A DNA stretch of 51,919 nt from Laspinema palackyanum D2a (GCA_025370845.1 JAMXFF010000052.1:1-51919), one strand, 5' to 3'; shown: positions 9,299 to 17,978, counted from the first letter of the stretch. The notes: a model not told the origin generated them from the letters alone. Program-made: numbers and translations.

Positions 9299-9526
9299 AT
9301 GAATCCCTTAATGCTACGTCAAATTTGGTCCTTGATAGAAAAAACCCAGGTTAACGTTTTGTTAAGCCTAGATGATGCTAGTTTGGTGCAGTGGTTGCTC
9401 AAGCAGTTTAGACAAGAGCAACCCCTCGATCCCGATCAAGTGAATGTGTTGAATGCATACCTGCGATCGCGACTCTCTCTGATTCGCGATATCGCCAGCG
9501 AACGCATTGCCACGGATATGGGATAA
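9299..9526 (+). CDS. Small conserved-looking helical protein, function unknown
   Basis: This 75-residue protein contains a leucine-rich helical pattern: a segment like SLVQWLLKQFRQEQPLDPDQ followed by YLRSRLSLIRDIA. The ATG at 9299 is chosen over an upstream TTG because GCAGGAGGAAAT provides a near-ideal ribosome site. It resembles small proteins common in cyanobacteria, but I cannot name a function. A similar layout (helix, acidic turn, helix) is seen in the small protein at 51398-51607, which may be a distant relative. It lies 288 bp before the amino-acid transporter cluster. Confidence 0.7.
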   Translation: MNPLMLRQIWSLIEKTQVNVLLSLDDASLVQWLLKQFRQEQPLDPDQVNVLNAYLRSRLSLIRDIASERIATDMG

Positions 9527-9740
9527 CCCATTGCTCAGTATCAGGGTTCCCTTGGCCCTACTCTCTATTTCCCGCAATGAGATGACCGATCGCGGTCCGG
9601 TTTGTCTGCCGCTTTCTTGGGGGATAGGCACGCAATGGCACAACCCACTCAACGGTTGAAACTCGTGATGGAATATCTACTGCGATCGCCACAGCAGTAG
9701 GGATTTTCATCGGTCGAACTCGCAGGCTTTCCCCAGTCGT

Positions 9741-9754
9741 GTAAGATAAAGCAC
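9741..9754 (+). promoter_or_regulatory. Possible NtcA-like site upstream of natF
   Basis: GTAAGATAAAGCAC fits GTA-N8-TAC with one mismatch (CAC in place of TAC). It lies 61 nt before the natF start. A -10 box at the usual 20-24 nt spacing is not evident, so this is a weak candidate. Confidence 0.2.
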
Positions 9755-9814
9755 AGCCTTTAATGAGAATAATTGCGCTGCAACCGGCCAATTCAATATA
9801 AGAAATTCATCGAG

Positions 9815-10873
9815 ATGGGTAAAAAGAGATTATTGAAACTGGCGAGTTTATGTCTGGCGATCGCTGCGACTGCTTGTGGGGGGACATCGGGTCAACCCAA
9901 TGGAACTGTTGCCACGGGTTCGCAGAAGTTGGCTCAAATTCAAAATCAGGGTCAGATTGTCTGTGGAGTCAGTGGCGAGTTACCGGGATTTAGTTTTGTC
10001 GATGCCACCGGCAAATATGCGGGACTCGATGTGGATATCTGTCGGGCGATCGCTGCCGCGATTTTTGACGACCCCGACGCGGTAGAATTCCGCAATCTCA
10101 ACGCGAAAGAACGCTTTACCGCAGTGAAAAGTGGGGAAGTTGATATCCTCAGTCGGAATACCACCTGGACCCTCAGCCGGGATACGGGGGCCGTGGGGTT
10201 GCAATTTGCCCCCGTCGTCTTCTATGACGGACAAGGGATTATGGTTCAGAAAAATAGCGGGATTACCAATCTTGCGGGACTGAAGGATAAAGCAATTTGC
10301 ACCCAAACGGGAACGACTAACGAGCAAAATGTCGCCGATCGCATGGCAAGTCTGGGCATTAATTATCAGCTTGTGGTGTTTGAAGATATTAACGTCGCCT
10401 ATGCTACCTATCTTCAGGGTCGGTGCCAAGCGGTGACGTCCGATCGCTCTCAATTAGTCTCGCGGCGATCGCGATTTCCTAACCCTGAACAACATTTAAT
10501 TTTAGAAGAAACCATTTCTAAAGAACCCCTCGCCCCAGCAGTGGGACCCGGAGATCCAAACTGGTCCGATGTGGTGAATTGGATTATTTATACCACAATT
10601 TATGCCGAAGAACTCGGGATTACCTCCGAAAATGTCGAGGAAATGGTTAATAGTTCTAATCCCGAAATTACCCGATTTTTGGGAACAGAAGGTAATCTAG
10701 GCCAAGAATTAGGATTGACCAATGATTTTGCCCTGCGCGTGATTCGCCATGTGGGAAACTATGGCGAAATTTATAATCGCAATTTAGGGCCAGAAACGCC
10801 TCTCAATCTTGAGCGGGGATTAAATCGATTATCGACTCAGGGCGGGTTGATGTATTCACCACCCTTTCGCTAA
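9815..10873 (+). CDS. natF: Amino-acid ABC transporter substrate-binding lipoprotein (NatF/AapJ type)
   Basis: The 352-residue periplasmic binding protein has a lipoprotein signal: positively charged GKKR, a hydrophobic stretch, then Cys21 in ATAC-GG (a slightly loose lipobox). The mature part is a bacterial extracellular solute-binding family 3 domain. Typical features are VCGVSGELPGFSF, YAGLDVDICRAIAAAIF, SGEVDILSRNTTWTLSRD and a TGTTNEQNVAD segment of the kind seen in AapJ/BztA/NatF proteins for acidic and polar amino acids. The ATG at 9815 is preferred over an upstream TTG because the signal peptide starts there. It is the first gene of a co-directional cluster with two permeases and an ATPase. 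The symbol follows the Anabaena Nat-II naming by family resemblance. Confidence 0.88.
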   Translation: MGKKRLLKLASLCLAIAATACGGTSGQPNGTVATGSQKLAQIQNQGQIVCGVSGELPGFSFVDATGKYAGLDVDICRAIAAAIFDDPDAVEFRNLNAKERFTAVKSGEVDILSRNTTWTLSRDTGAVGLQFAPVVFYDGQGIMVQKNSGITNLAGLKDKAICTQTGTTNEQNVADRMASLGINYQLVVFEDINVAYATYLQGRCQAVTSDRSQLVSRRSRFPNPEQHLILEETISKEPLAPAVGPGDPNWSDVVNWIIYTTIYAEELGITSENVEEMVNSSNPEITRFLGTEGNLGQELGLTNDFALRVIRHVGNYGEIYNRNLGPETPLNLERGLNRLSTQGGLMYSPPFR

Positions 10874-10924
10874 AGGAAGTTTAGTTTTAAGCTAAATTTT
10901 GTTAACAATTAGGAGATAAAACCA

Positions 10925-11890
10925 ATGGGATTGGGTCTATTAATTGATGGGAAATGGTTAACGGAACGGGAACAGGAAGATGGTGGCGGTCGATTTATTC
11001 GTCCTTCTACCACCTTTCGGAATTGGATTCCTGCCGATAAATCGAGTAAATATCCCGCAGTGGCAGGACGGTATCATCTGTATGTGTCCTTAGCTTGTCC
11101 TTGGGCCCATCGGACTCTAGTTATGCGGTCCTTGAAAGGCTTGGAAGAAGCCATTAGTCTCTCGGTAGTTTCGCCGGTAATTGACCAAAATAGTTGGGAA
11201 TTTGCCGAGTATCCGGGGATGATTCCCGATACGGTAAATCACTGCGATTATTTATGGCAACTGTATCTTAAAGCGGATAAAAATTACAGTGGAAGAGTGA
11301 CAGTGCCGGTTTTGTGGGATAAAGAAACCCAGCAAATTGTCAACAATGAATCTCGGGAAATTATCCGAATGTTGGATACGGAATTTGAGGGAATTGCCGA
11401 AAATTCTATTGACTTATATCCAAAGGATTTGCAAGAGGTCATTGATAAAACCATAGATGAGATTTATCAACCGATTAATAATGGAGTGTATCGGGCTGGA
11501 TTTGCCACAACTCAGGCAGCGTATGAGGAAGGGGTTACGGATTTATTTGATGCCTTGGACCACTGGGAAGGGATTCTGGGAAAACAGCGCTATTTATGTG
11601 GCGATCGCCTAACAGAAGCGGATATTTGTATGTTTACCACCCTGGTGCGATTTGACCCGGTTTATTATGTGCATTTCAAATGTAATATCCGGCGAATTGT
11701 AGATTATCCTAATTTATGGAATTATCTCAAGGAATTGTATCAACATCCGGGAATCAAATCCACCTGCAATTTTGACCATATTAAGCAGCATTATTATCGC
11801 AGTCATCCGAAAGTAAATCCCACGGGAATTGTTCCCAAAGGACCGATAATTAATTGGGATGAACCGCACGATCGCAGTCGGTTTGGGTAA
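10925..11890 (+). CDS. Xi-class glutathione transferase / glutathionyl-hydroquinone reductase-like
   Basis: The 321-residue protein of the YqjG/PcpF family carries the xi-class signature SLACPWAHRT with catalytic Cys58 in a CPWA motif. A glutathione-binding VPVLW (126-130) and NNES (139-142) follow. The C-terminal all-helical domain contains LCGDRLTEADICMFTTLVRFDPVYYVHFKCN, which is very characteristic of the group. Known members reduce glutathionyl-hydroquinones. A link to quinone or oxidative stress is possible, but the substrate here is unknown. The ribosome site TAGGAGATAAAACC precedes the ATG. The gene sits between the binding protein and permease genes of an amino-acid ABC transporter (51 and 30 nt gaps), an unexpected position. 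Confidence 0.93.
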   Translation: MGLGLLIDGKWLTEREQEDGGGRFIRPSTTFRNWIPADKSSKYPAVAGRYHLYVSLACPWAHRTLVMRSLKGLEEAISLSVVSPVIDQNSWEFAEYPGMIPDTVNHCDYLWQLYLKADKNYSGRVTVPVLWDKETQQIVNNESREIIRMLDTEFEGIAENSIDLYPKDLQEVIDKTIDEIYQPINNGVYRAGFATTQAAYEEGVTDLFDALDHWEGILGKQRYLCGDRLTEADICMFTTLVRFDPVYYVHFKCNIRRIVDYPNLWNYLKELYQHPGIKSTCNFDHIKQHYYRSHPKVNPTGIVPKGPIINWDEPHDRSRFG

Positions 11891-11920
11891 AGTCTCGCGA
11901 GGAGTTGAGGGGAATCATAC

Positions 11921-12883
11921 ATGAGAAGATTGTGGCGCGATCGCCGATTTTGGTTTATTGCCATCCAAGCTGTCGCCGTTGTCTTAATTGCGATATTAGG
12001 GTTAACCCTTTGGCAAAACTTGCAGCGAAATTTACAGCAACAAGGCATGAGTCTGGGATTTGATTTTTTAGAATCTCAAGCAGCGTTTGATATTGGCGAA
12101 ACCCTGATTCCCTACGAACGAAGTTCTACCTACGCGAGAGCTTTATTAGTAGGATTACTCAACTCCTTACGAGTGATGGCGGTGGGAATTATCCTAGCAA
12201 CGGTAGTCGGGATTACCGTGGGAGTCGGGCGATTGTGGGATAATTGGCTATTAAGAAAACTTTCGTTACTATATGTAGAAATTATCCGCAATACGCCTTT
12301 ATTGCTGCAATTATTTTTCTGGTATTCAGCAGTTTTTTTGAGTTTGCCTGGACTCCAAGATGTCATAAAATTACCGGGAAGAATTTATTTAAGTCAACAA
12401 GTTGTTGCCTTTCCCCTGCCTTGGACGATACCCGAAGTGCTGGAGAGTGGACAAATTATGGGGGGATTACAACTGTCTCCAGAATTATCCGCCTTGGTGC
12501 TAGGATTGAGTCTTTATACGGCGGCATTTATTGCAGAAATTGTGCGCGCCGGGATTCAATCGGTGCCAAAAGGACAGTGGGAAGCAGCAAAATCCCTGGG
12601 TTTAAATCCCAGTTTAATGTTGCGCTTGGTGATTTTTCCCCAAGCGTTGCGAACGATGATCCCCTCTCTGACGAGTCAATATCTGAATTTAGCGAAAAAT
12701 ACCAGTTTAGCCATTGCGATCGGTTATCCGGATATTTATTTTGTTGCCTCCACCACGTTTAATCAAACGGGACGGGCGGTGGAAGTGATGATTCTGTTGA
12801 TGGCAACCTATTTGACCATTAGTTTATTAATTTCCCTGTTTCTGAATTTTTACAACAAAAAAGTTCAACTGAAAGAACGCTAG
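11921..12883 (+). CDS. natG: Amino-acid ABC transporter permease (NatG/AapQ type)
   Basis: The 320-residue inner-membrane permease has an N-terminal helix (11-32), a long periplasmic loop with FDIGETLIPYERSSTYARALLVGLLNSLRV, and a His/Glu/Gln/Arg/opine-type permease core. The EAA loop that docks on the ATPase is visible as GQWEAAKSLGL followed by IFPQALRTMIPS. The IPYE segment before the core is typical of the AapQ/BztB/NatG branch. It should form a heterodimer with the permease at 13077. A ribosome site GAGTTGAGGGG precedes the ATG. The next permease gene is 193 bp downstream, separated by a REP-like element. Confidence 0.92.
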   Translation: MRRLWRDRRFWFIAIQAVAVVLIAILGLTLWQNLQRNLQQQGMSLGFDFLESQAAFDIGETLIPYERSSTYARALLVGLLNSLRVMAVGIILATVVGITVGVGRLWDNWLLRKLSLLYVEIIRNTPLLLQLFFWYSAVFLSLPGLQDVIKLPGRIYLSQQVVAFPLPWTIPEVLESGQIMGGLQLSPELSALVLGLSLYTAAFIAEIVRAGIQSVPKGQWEAAKSLGLNPSLMLRLVIFPQALRTMIPSLTSQYLNLAKNTSLAIAIGYPDIYFVASTTFNQTGRAVEVMILLMATYLTISLLISLFLNFYNKKVQLKER

Positions 12884-12932
12884 AATTTCAAGTAATAATA
12901 TAGCCTTTCTCTTGTCAATGAAGTCCATTAAG

Positions 12933-13005
12933 GATCCCCCTAAATCCCCCTTAAAAAGGGGGACTTTCTAGGTCCCCCCCTTTTTAAGGGGGGTTAGGGG
13001 GGATC
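12933..13005. repeat. REP-like paired palindromes between permease genes
   Basis: Two inverted arms, 12933-12962 and 12974-13005, each contain a core of the CCCCCTTAAAAAGGGGG type and end in GATCCCCC / GGGGGGATC. The pair could fold into one long hairpin within the transporter transcript. Short ATGAAGT / ACTTCAT repeats lie just outside (about 12918 and 13016). The same core recurs at 20787-20816. Confidence 0.75.
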
Positions 13006-13076
13006 GAGATAGACTTACTTCATGAAGATGAAAATTGCTGTAACTGATTAAATCTGTTATCAAGGGTGACGAATCT

Positions 13077-14120
13077 ATGGATAGCAAAGCCGAACTCCCA
13101 CCGATTACGCCCAAACTTTCTCCCTGGAATTGGGCTAGAAAAAATCTGTTTAATACTTGGTACAACAGCATTCTGACAGTGATTTGTCTGGGGTTGATTT
13201 ATCAGCTAGGGGGTGGATTGCTGCATTGGGCGATCGCCTTGGCAGATTGGCAAGTCATTGGGGTCAACTGGCGGTTGTTTTTAGTCGGAAGATATCCCCC
13301 CCAACTCTATTGGCGCGTGGGAATGGCAACGGGAGTAATTGCTGGCGCTGCTGCTTTTTCTTTCTGGGCAATCCGGTGGCGTTCCCGGTGGGTTCAATGG
13401 ATTCCTTTGGCGTGGATTTTAGCATTTCCCCTGATTCTCTGGTTCATTGGTGGGGGATTGGGACTGCGACAGGTTCAGACTCAGTTATGGAATGGATTAT
13501 TACTCACCCTGGTAACGGCAATTGTTAGTATTGTCTTGTCATTTCCCGCCGGAGTTTTGTTAGCATTAGGACGACAAAGTTCTCTCCCGGTGTTGCGCTG
13601 GTTGTGCATTCTCTATATTGAAATTGTCCGGGGATTACCATTAATTGGGATTTTGTTTATGGCGCAGGTGATGTTACCGTTGTTTTTGCCCGTGGAGATG
13701 CGTCTCGATCGCGTCATGCGGGCGATCGCTGGGTTGAGTCTGTTTAGTGCCGCTTACATGGCAGAAAATGTCCGAGGGGGTTTGCAATCTGTCCCTCGCG
13801 GACAAATTGAAGCAGCACAAGCGTTGGGATTGGCAACCCCTTGGGTGGTTTCGCTGATTGTCTTACCCCAAGCATTACGCGCCGTGATTCCCGCCATTGT
13901 GGGGCAGTTTATTGGATTATTTAAAGACACCTCTTTACTGGCGCTGGTGGGTTTAGTAGAATTAACAGGGATGGCGCGATCGATTCTGGCTCAACCTGAA
14001 TTTATCGGGGACTACGCGGAAGTCTACATTTTTGTGGGTTTAATTTACTGGGTTTTCTGCTATGGAATGTCCCTTGCCAGTCGCCGATTAGAGCAAAAAT
14101 TAGCCCGGGGGAAATCCTAA
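13077..14120 (+). CDS. natH: Amino-acid ABC transporter permease (NatH/AapM type)
   Basis: The 347-residue permease has extra N-terminal membrane segments compared with NatG, as in AapM/BztC/NatH. A segment GGLGLRQVQTQLWNGLLLTL leads into the transport core. The EAA loop is GQIEAAQALGL with VLPQALRAVIPAIVGQFIGLFKDTSL. It should pair with the permease at 11921 and the ATPase at 14744 to import amino acids across the plasma membrane. The start ATG at 13077 has only a weak ribosome site. Another methionine is not available nearby, so this start is likely. Confidence 0.92.
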   Translation: MDSKAELPPITPKLSPWNWARKNLFNTWYNSILTVICLGLIYQLGGGLLHWAIALADWQVIGVNWRLFLVGRYPPQLYWRVGMATGVIAGAAAFSFWAIRWRSRWVQWIPLAWILAFPLILWFIGGGLGLRQVQTQLWNGLLLTLVTAIVSIVLSFPAGVLLALGRQSSLPVLRWLCILYIEIVRGLPLIGILFMAQVMLPLFLPVEMRLDRVMRAIAGLSLFSAAYMAENVRGGLQSVPRGQIEAAQALGLATPWVVSLIVLPQALRAVIPAIVGQFIGLFKDTSLLALVGLVELTGMARSILAQPEFIGDYAEVYIFVGLIYWVFCYGMSLASRRLEQKLARGKS

Positions 14121-14226
14121 AGGCGATCGCCTGCTCAAACCCGCTAATTTTCTCTATGATAAAGAAATAGGCAAGTTTTTGGATAAACCCCTTGTCTCAT
14201 TCATTTAAACACCCTAATTTTTATTT

Positions 14227-14721
14227 ATGACTGATTCAAGCTTGCGAAAGGTGGCTGACCGTTTAGCGAAAACCTTAACCCAGGATTTATTAATTCAACA
14301 AACCACATCTGAACTAAGAGAAGCTCTTAATGTTAATCGAATTTTATTATATTACTTTTATTCCCCTTGGAAAGGACAAGTCACCTTTGAAGCAGTGAGC
14401 GCACCTCAATTTTCTGTTATTGGACAAAGTGGACCGGACCAATGTTTTGGAGATGAATATGCCGCTTTATATTTGCAAGGACGAGTCCGGGCAATTTCTA
14501 ACATTGAAACGGAACCGATTAACGAGTGCCATCGAGAGTTTCTGAAAACCCTCCAAGTTCAAGCTAATTTAGTAGTTCCGATTCTTTCCCCGATTGGATT
14601 ATGGGGATTGCTCGTAGCTCATCACTGCGAAGATACCAGATTGTGGTCTTTAGATGATATCAAACGGATGAAAAATGCCGCAGACACTTTAGGAACTGCT
14701 GCCACAATTCGAGATAGTTAA
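14227..14721 (+). CDS. Stand-alone GAF protein with DXCF cyanobacteriochrome motifs
   Basis: The 164-residue protein is a single GAF domain. It contains DQCF at 71-74, matching the DXCF motif whose Cys forms the second bilin linkage in violet/blue-absorbing cyanobacteriochromes. It also has ECHREFL with Cys101-His102, the canonical bilin-attachment Cys-His, followed by VQANLVVPIL and LWGLLVAHHC, both typical of this subfamily. There is no output domain. If it binds a bilin it would be a minimal photoreceptor; otherwise it is a degenerate relative used as a ligand sensor. It lies 106 bp after natH and 22 bp before the transporter ATPase gene, so it probably shares their transcript. No other sensor or regulator gene is in the cluster. 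Confidence 0.82.
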   Translation: MTDSSLRKVADRLAKTLTQDLLIQQTTSELREALNVNRILLYYFYSPWKGQVTFEAVSAPQFSVIGQSGPDQCFGDEYAALYLQGRVRAISNIETEPINECHREFLKTLQVQANLVVPILSPIGLWGLLVAHHCEDTRLWSLDDIKRMKNAADTLGTAATIRDS

Positions 14722-14743
14722 AAATGCCAGTAATTAATAAACC

Positions 14744-15487
14744 ATGACCCTAGATAAACAGCCCATTATTATTGCCAAAGATGTCCAGAAATGGTATGGA
14801 CAGTATCACGCCTTACGCGGCGTTAGTCTAACTATTGAACCCGGAGAAGTCGTGGTGATTATGGGTCCATCGGGTTCGGGTAAATCAACCTTTATCCGGA
14901 CCTTTAATGCACTAGAAGACTATCAAAAAGGACGGATTGAAATTGATGGCATTGAACTCTCCAACGACTTGAAGAATATTGATAATATTCGCCGGGAAGT
15001 GGGGATGGTTTTTCAGCAGTTTAATCTCTTCCCACACCTCACCGTCTTGCAAAATGTGACCTTAGCCCCCAAATGGGTGCGTCGATGGTCTAAGGTGAAG
15101 GCAGAGGAAGTGGGGATGCAGTTATTGGAACGGGTGGGAATCCTGGAACAAGCGCGGAAATATCCAGGACAGTTATCTGGAGGACAGCAACAACGAGTGG
15201 CGATCGCCCGCGCCTTGGCAATGCAACCGAAAATCATGCTGTTTGATGAACCCACCTCCGCCTTAGACCCAGAAATGGTCCGAGAAGTCCTAGAAGTGAT
15301 GCGGGATTTGGCAACCTCTGGGATGACAATGGTTGTGGTAACTCATGAAGTCGGATTTGCCCGAGAAGTGGCCGATCGCGTGGTGTTTATGGATGCTGGA
15401 AGTGTCGTCGAAGTGGCAACCCCCACCAACTTTTTCCAAAATCCCCAAGAAGAACGAACCCGTCAATTTTTGTCCCAAATTTTATAG
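14744..15487 (+). CDS. Amino-acid ABC transporter ATP-binding protein (AapP/BgtA type)
   Basis: The 247-residue ATPase energises the permeases encoded just upstream. The ABC motifs are intact: Walker [10 protein letters not shown] (41-49), Q-loop [17 protein letters not shown], signature LSGGQQQR (144-151), Walker [14 protein letters not shown] with Asp168-Glu169, and switch His201 in VVVTHE. Polar amino-acid importers of the GlnQ/AapP group have this pattern. In Anabaena the equivalent BgtA is encoded elsewhere and shared by two transporters. Here it is in the cluster, 22 nt after the GAF gene. Confidence 0.95.
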   Translation: MTLDKQPIIIAKDVQKWYGQYHALRGVSLTIEPGEVVVIMGPSGSGKSTFIRTFNALEDYQKGRIEIDGIELSNDLKNIDNIRREVGMVFQQFNLFPHLTVLQNVTLAPKWVRRWSKVKAEEVGMQLLERVGILEQARKYPGQLSGGQQQRVAIARALAMQPKIMLFDEPTSALDPEMVREVLEVMRDLATSGMTMVVVTHEVGFAREVADRVVFMDAGSVVEVATPTNFFQNPQEERTRQFLSQIL

Positions 15488-15525
15488 GCAGTTTTTGGCA
15501 AAATACAGGAGTTAGGAACGTAAAT

Positions 15526-15774
15526 ATGATTACCGTTATCGGATTACTGGCCGGAACATTAACAACTTTAGCTTTTGTTCCTCAAGTGATTCAAACTTGG
15601 AAGTCTAAATCGACAAAAGATGTCTCATTAAATACTTATTTAATGTTCTGTACCGGAATTTTTCTCTGGCTGGTTTATGGTCTATTCAAGCAGGATATTG
15701 CAATAATTATGGCTAACTCTATCACTTTTATTTTGGCCTCGATTATTTTAGGTCTGAAATTAAAATATAAATAG
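15526..15774 (+). CDS. SemiSWEET / PQ-loop family small membrane transporter
   Basis: The 82-residue protein has three transmembrane helices with the MtN3/PQ-loop signature FVPQVIQTWKSKSTKDVS (Pro19-Gln20) and a second segment GIFLWLVYGLFKQD. Bacterial SemiSWEETs dimerise to move small sugars down a gradient, but the substrate here is unknown. It lies 38 nt after the ABC ATPase gene, so it may be the last gene of that transcript. A repeat-rich region follows. Confidence 0.9.
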   Translation: MITVIGLLAGTLTTLAFVPQVIQTWKSKSTKDVSLNTYLMFCTGIFLWLVYGLFKQDIAIIMANSITFILASIILGLKLKYK

Positions 15775-15810
15775 TTAACCGCAATTAACCGGCTGGTTAA
15801 CCCACGAACC

Positions 15811-15945
15811 CGGCGGGGGTTCAAACCCCCGCCTAACAGCTAAAGTCGGATAAATCCGACTAAAAAAGTTGTCTTAATTGCTTTGTAGTCGGTTTTTAAC
15901 CGACTTGAGTTATTAGCCGGGGGTTTGAACCCCCGGCGGATTTTG
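15811..15945. repeat. Cluster of palindromic intergenic repeats
   Basis: Four palindromes are packed here: a C/G-rich one at about 15812-15836 with core GGGGGTTCAAACCCCC, AGTCGGATAAATCCGACT, GTCGGTTTTTAACCGAC, and a second G/C-rich palindrome at about 15916-15940 with core GGGGGTTTGAACCCCC. A copy of the last core is at 71-87. These are common cyanobacterial intergenic repeats and may also end the transporter transcript. Confidence 0.75.
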
Positions 15946-15987
15946 CAACTGTCCAACTTTCAAATTATCCTCATTAAACCCCTGCCT

Positions 15988-17631
15988 GTGACTCCTTCTA
16001 TCTTCGATGCTGAACATCTGTTATTTACTCCAGCGACTGCGGATGCTGATGCAATTCCCGTTATTTATGCCTTTCCCAATGAGTACACGGTTGGGATTAC
16101 TAGCTTAGGCTATCAAATCGTTTGGGCGACCCTGGCAACACGGGGGGATTTGCAAGTGTCTCGCTTGTTTACGGATTTACATGAACCCTTACCTGGGGAA
16201 CCCGAATTGTTGGGATTTTCCGTGTCTTGGGAATTGGATTATGTGAATATTCTGGGATTATTAGAGTCTCTGGATATTCCGATTCGGGCATCCAGTCGCC
16301 AAGAATCGTACCCCTTAATTTTTGGTGGGGGTCCGGTTTTGACGGCGAATCCTGAACCCTTTGCGGACTTTTTTGATGTGATTTTACTCGGGGATGGGGA
16401 AAATCTCTTGGGTGAATTTGTGGACGGGTATCAGCAGGTACGAAAGGCAGGGCGACTGCAACAATTGCGGCATCTGGCGACAATTCCCGGGGTGTATGTC
16501 CCCAGTTTGTATGAAGTCACCTATCACAGTCCCGAGGGGGCGATCGCCTCAATTCACCCCATTGATTCAGATATTCCCGAAACCGTCGCCAAACAAACCT
16601 ATCGCGGTAATGTTTTATCCACATCATCTGTGGTAACAGAAAAAGCCGCTTGGCCGGATATTTTCATGGTTGAAGTGGTCAGAAGTTGTCCAGAAATGTG
16701 TCGTTTTTGTTTAGCAAGTTATCTAACTTTACCCTTTAGAACCGCCAGTTTAGAACACTCCTTAATTCCGGCTATTGAACGAGGGTTACAAGTCACCCGG
16801 CGGATTGGATTATTAGGCGCTTCGGTGACTCAGCATCCAGAATTTAATCAATTATTAGATTACCTGAATCAACCGCAATTTGAGGATGTGCGTCTGAGTA
16901 TTGCCTCAGTTAGAACCAATACGGTCACCCCAGAATTAGCCCAAACCTTGGCCAGTCGCGGGACAAAATCCCTAACCATTGCCATCGAAAGCGGTTCAGA
17001 ACGGGTGCGGAAAATTGTCAATAAAAAGCTGGAGAATCAGGAAATTACCCAAGCGGCAGTCAATGCCAAAGCGGGGGGATTAACCGGGTTAAAACTCTAC
17101 GGAATGTCTGGGGTTCCTGGAGAGGAAATGGAGGATTTGGAGGCAACGGTGCAACTGTTGCAGTCTTTGAAAAAATCTGCACCGGGTTTACGCCTGACCT
17201 TTGGTTGTAGCACCTTTGTCCCGAAAGCGCATACCCCATTTCAGTGGTTTGGGGTGAATCCGCAAGCGGAAAAACGGTTGAAAAAGTTACAGAAAGAATT
17301 AGGAAAATCCGGGATAGAGTTTCGGCCAGAAAGTTATAATTGGTCGGTGATTCAAGCCTTAATTTCCCGAGGCGATCGCCGCTTATCTTCCCTCTTAGAA
17401 TTAGTCCGGCATTATGGCGAAACCCTCGGCAGCTACCGTCGCGCCTTTAAAGAATTGCGTGGAACATTACCAGACTTAGACTTTTACGTTCACGAGAATT
17501 GGGAATCCACCCAAATTTTACCGTGGAATCATATTTTAGGACCCTTACCTGTCACCACATTGCAAAAGCATTTGGCGGAGGCAACGAGTTATTTTCCTAC
17601 TGCGGAAAAAATCATGTCTCCAGTGAGTTAG
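15988..17631 (+). CDS. B12-binding-domain-like radical SAM protein
   Basis: The N-terminal region (to about 200) looks like the cobalamin-binding Rossmann-type domain of B12/radical SAM proteins, with FGGGPVLTANPEPFADFFDVILLGDGE. The radical SAM core follows, with CPEMCRFC giving the CxxxCxxC cluster ligands Cys234, Cys238 and Cys241. The GLLGASVTQHPE, IASVRTN and IAIESGSERVRK segments are usual for the TIM barrel, and a conserved C-terminal domain follows. The substrate is unknown; this type is widespread in cyanobacteria. I chose GTG at 15988 because the in-frame TTG farther upstream (15925) lies inside a palindromic repeat. No strong ribosome site is visible, so the start is uncertain. It encodes 547 residues. 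Confidence 0.85.
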   Translation: MTPSIFDAEHLLFTPATADADAIPVIYAFPNEYTVGITSLGYQIVWATLATRGDLQVSRLFTDLHEPLPGEPELLGFSVSWELDYVNILGLLESLDIPIRASSRQESYPLIFGGGPVLTANPEPFADFFDVILLGDGENLLGEFVDGYQQVRKAGRLQQLRHLATIPGVYVPSLYEVTYHSPEGAIASIHPIDSDIPETVAKQTYRGNVLSTSSVVTEKAAWPDIFMVEVVRSCPEMCRFCLASYLTLPFRTASLEHSLIPAIERGLQVTRRIGLLGASVTQHPEFNQLLDYLNQPQFEDVRLSIASVRTNTVTPELAQTLASRGTKSLTIAIESGSERVRKIVNKKLENQEITQAAVNAKAGGLTGLKLYGMSGVPGEEMEDLEATVQLLQSLKKSAPGLRLTFGCSTFVPKAHTPFQWFGVNPQAEKRLKKLQKELGKSGIEFRPESYNWSVIQALISRGDRRLSSLLELVRHYGETLGSYRRAFKELRGTLPDLDFYVHENWESTQILPWNHILGPLPVTTLQKHLAEATSYFPTAEKIMSPVS

Positions 17632-17700
17632 TCCGGTCAACATCTCTCCTTACACGAGTAGGGTTTTTACGTTCAGGGGAATTTGCCTGACATTTAAGTG

Positions 17701-17948
17701 CACTTCCGGTCCCCTCCCCTTGGCAAGGGGAGGGTTAGGGTGGGGTCCTCATGATATAGCTTTGCCATTTCATGAGGAATGGGTGGGTAGGGGGTCCTCT
17801 TGACATACCTTTGCCACCTCACGAAGAAAGAGGTTGGACCAGTCTCCATACAGGCGCTTAAACCGGAAAGAGTGAAGCGCAAGTGGCGATCGCCCAAGAA
17901 GAACCCCACCCTAACCCTCCCCTTGCCAAGGGGAGGGGACCGGAGGTG
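17701..17948. mobile_element. MITE-like element, copy A
   Basis: The ends 17701-17748 and 17901-17948 are inverted repeats matching at 46 of 48 positions. Each arm is itself a palindrome (CCCTCCCCTTG/CAAGGGGAGGG), giving a paired-REP layout. The interior is non-coding. It shares stretches such as TACAGGCGCTTAA and GTGGCGATCGCC with copy B at 32992-33189, which lies in the opposite orientation. It fills the gap between the radical SAM gene and a WD40 gene. Confidence 0.8.
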
Positions 17949-17978
17949 GACTTAAGCGTAAAAAACCTACCCACCCCT

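Noticed and set aside
15925-15987. N-terminal extension of the radical SAM protein
   Set aside because: The TTG start lies in a palindromic repeat and the added residues look unrelated to the protein; GTG 15988 is more plausible.
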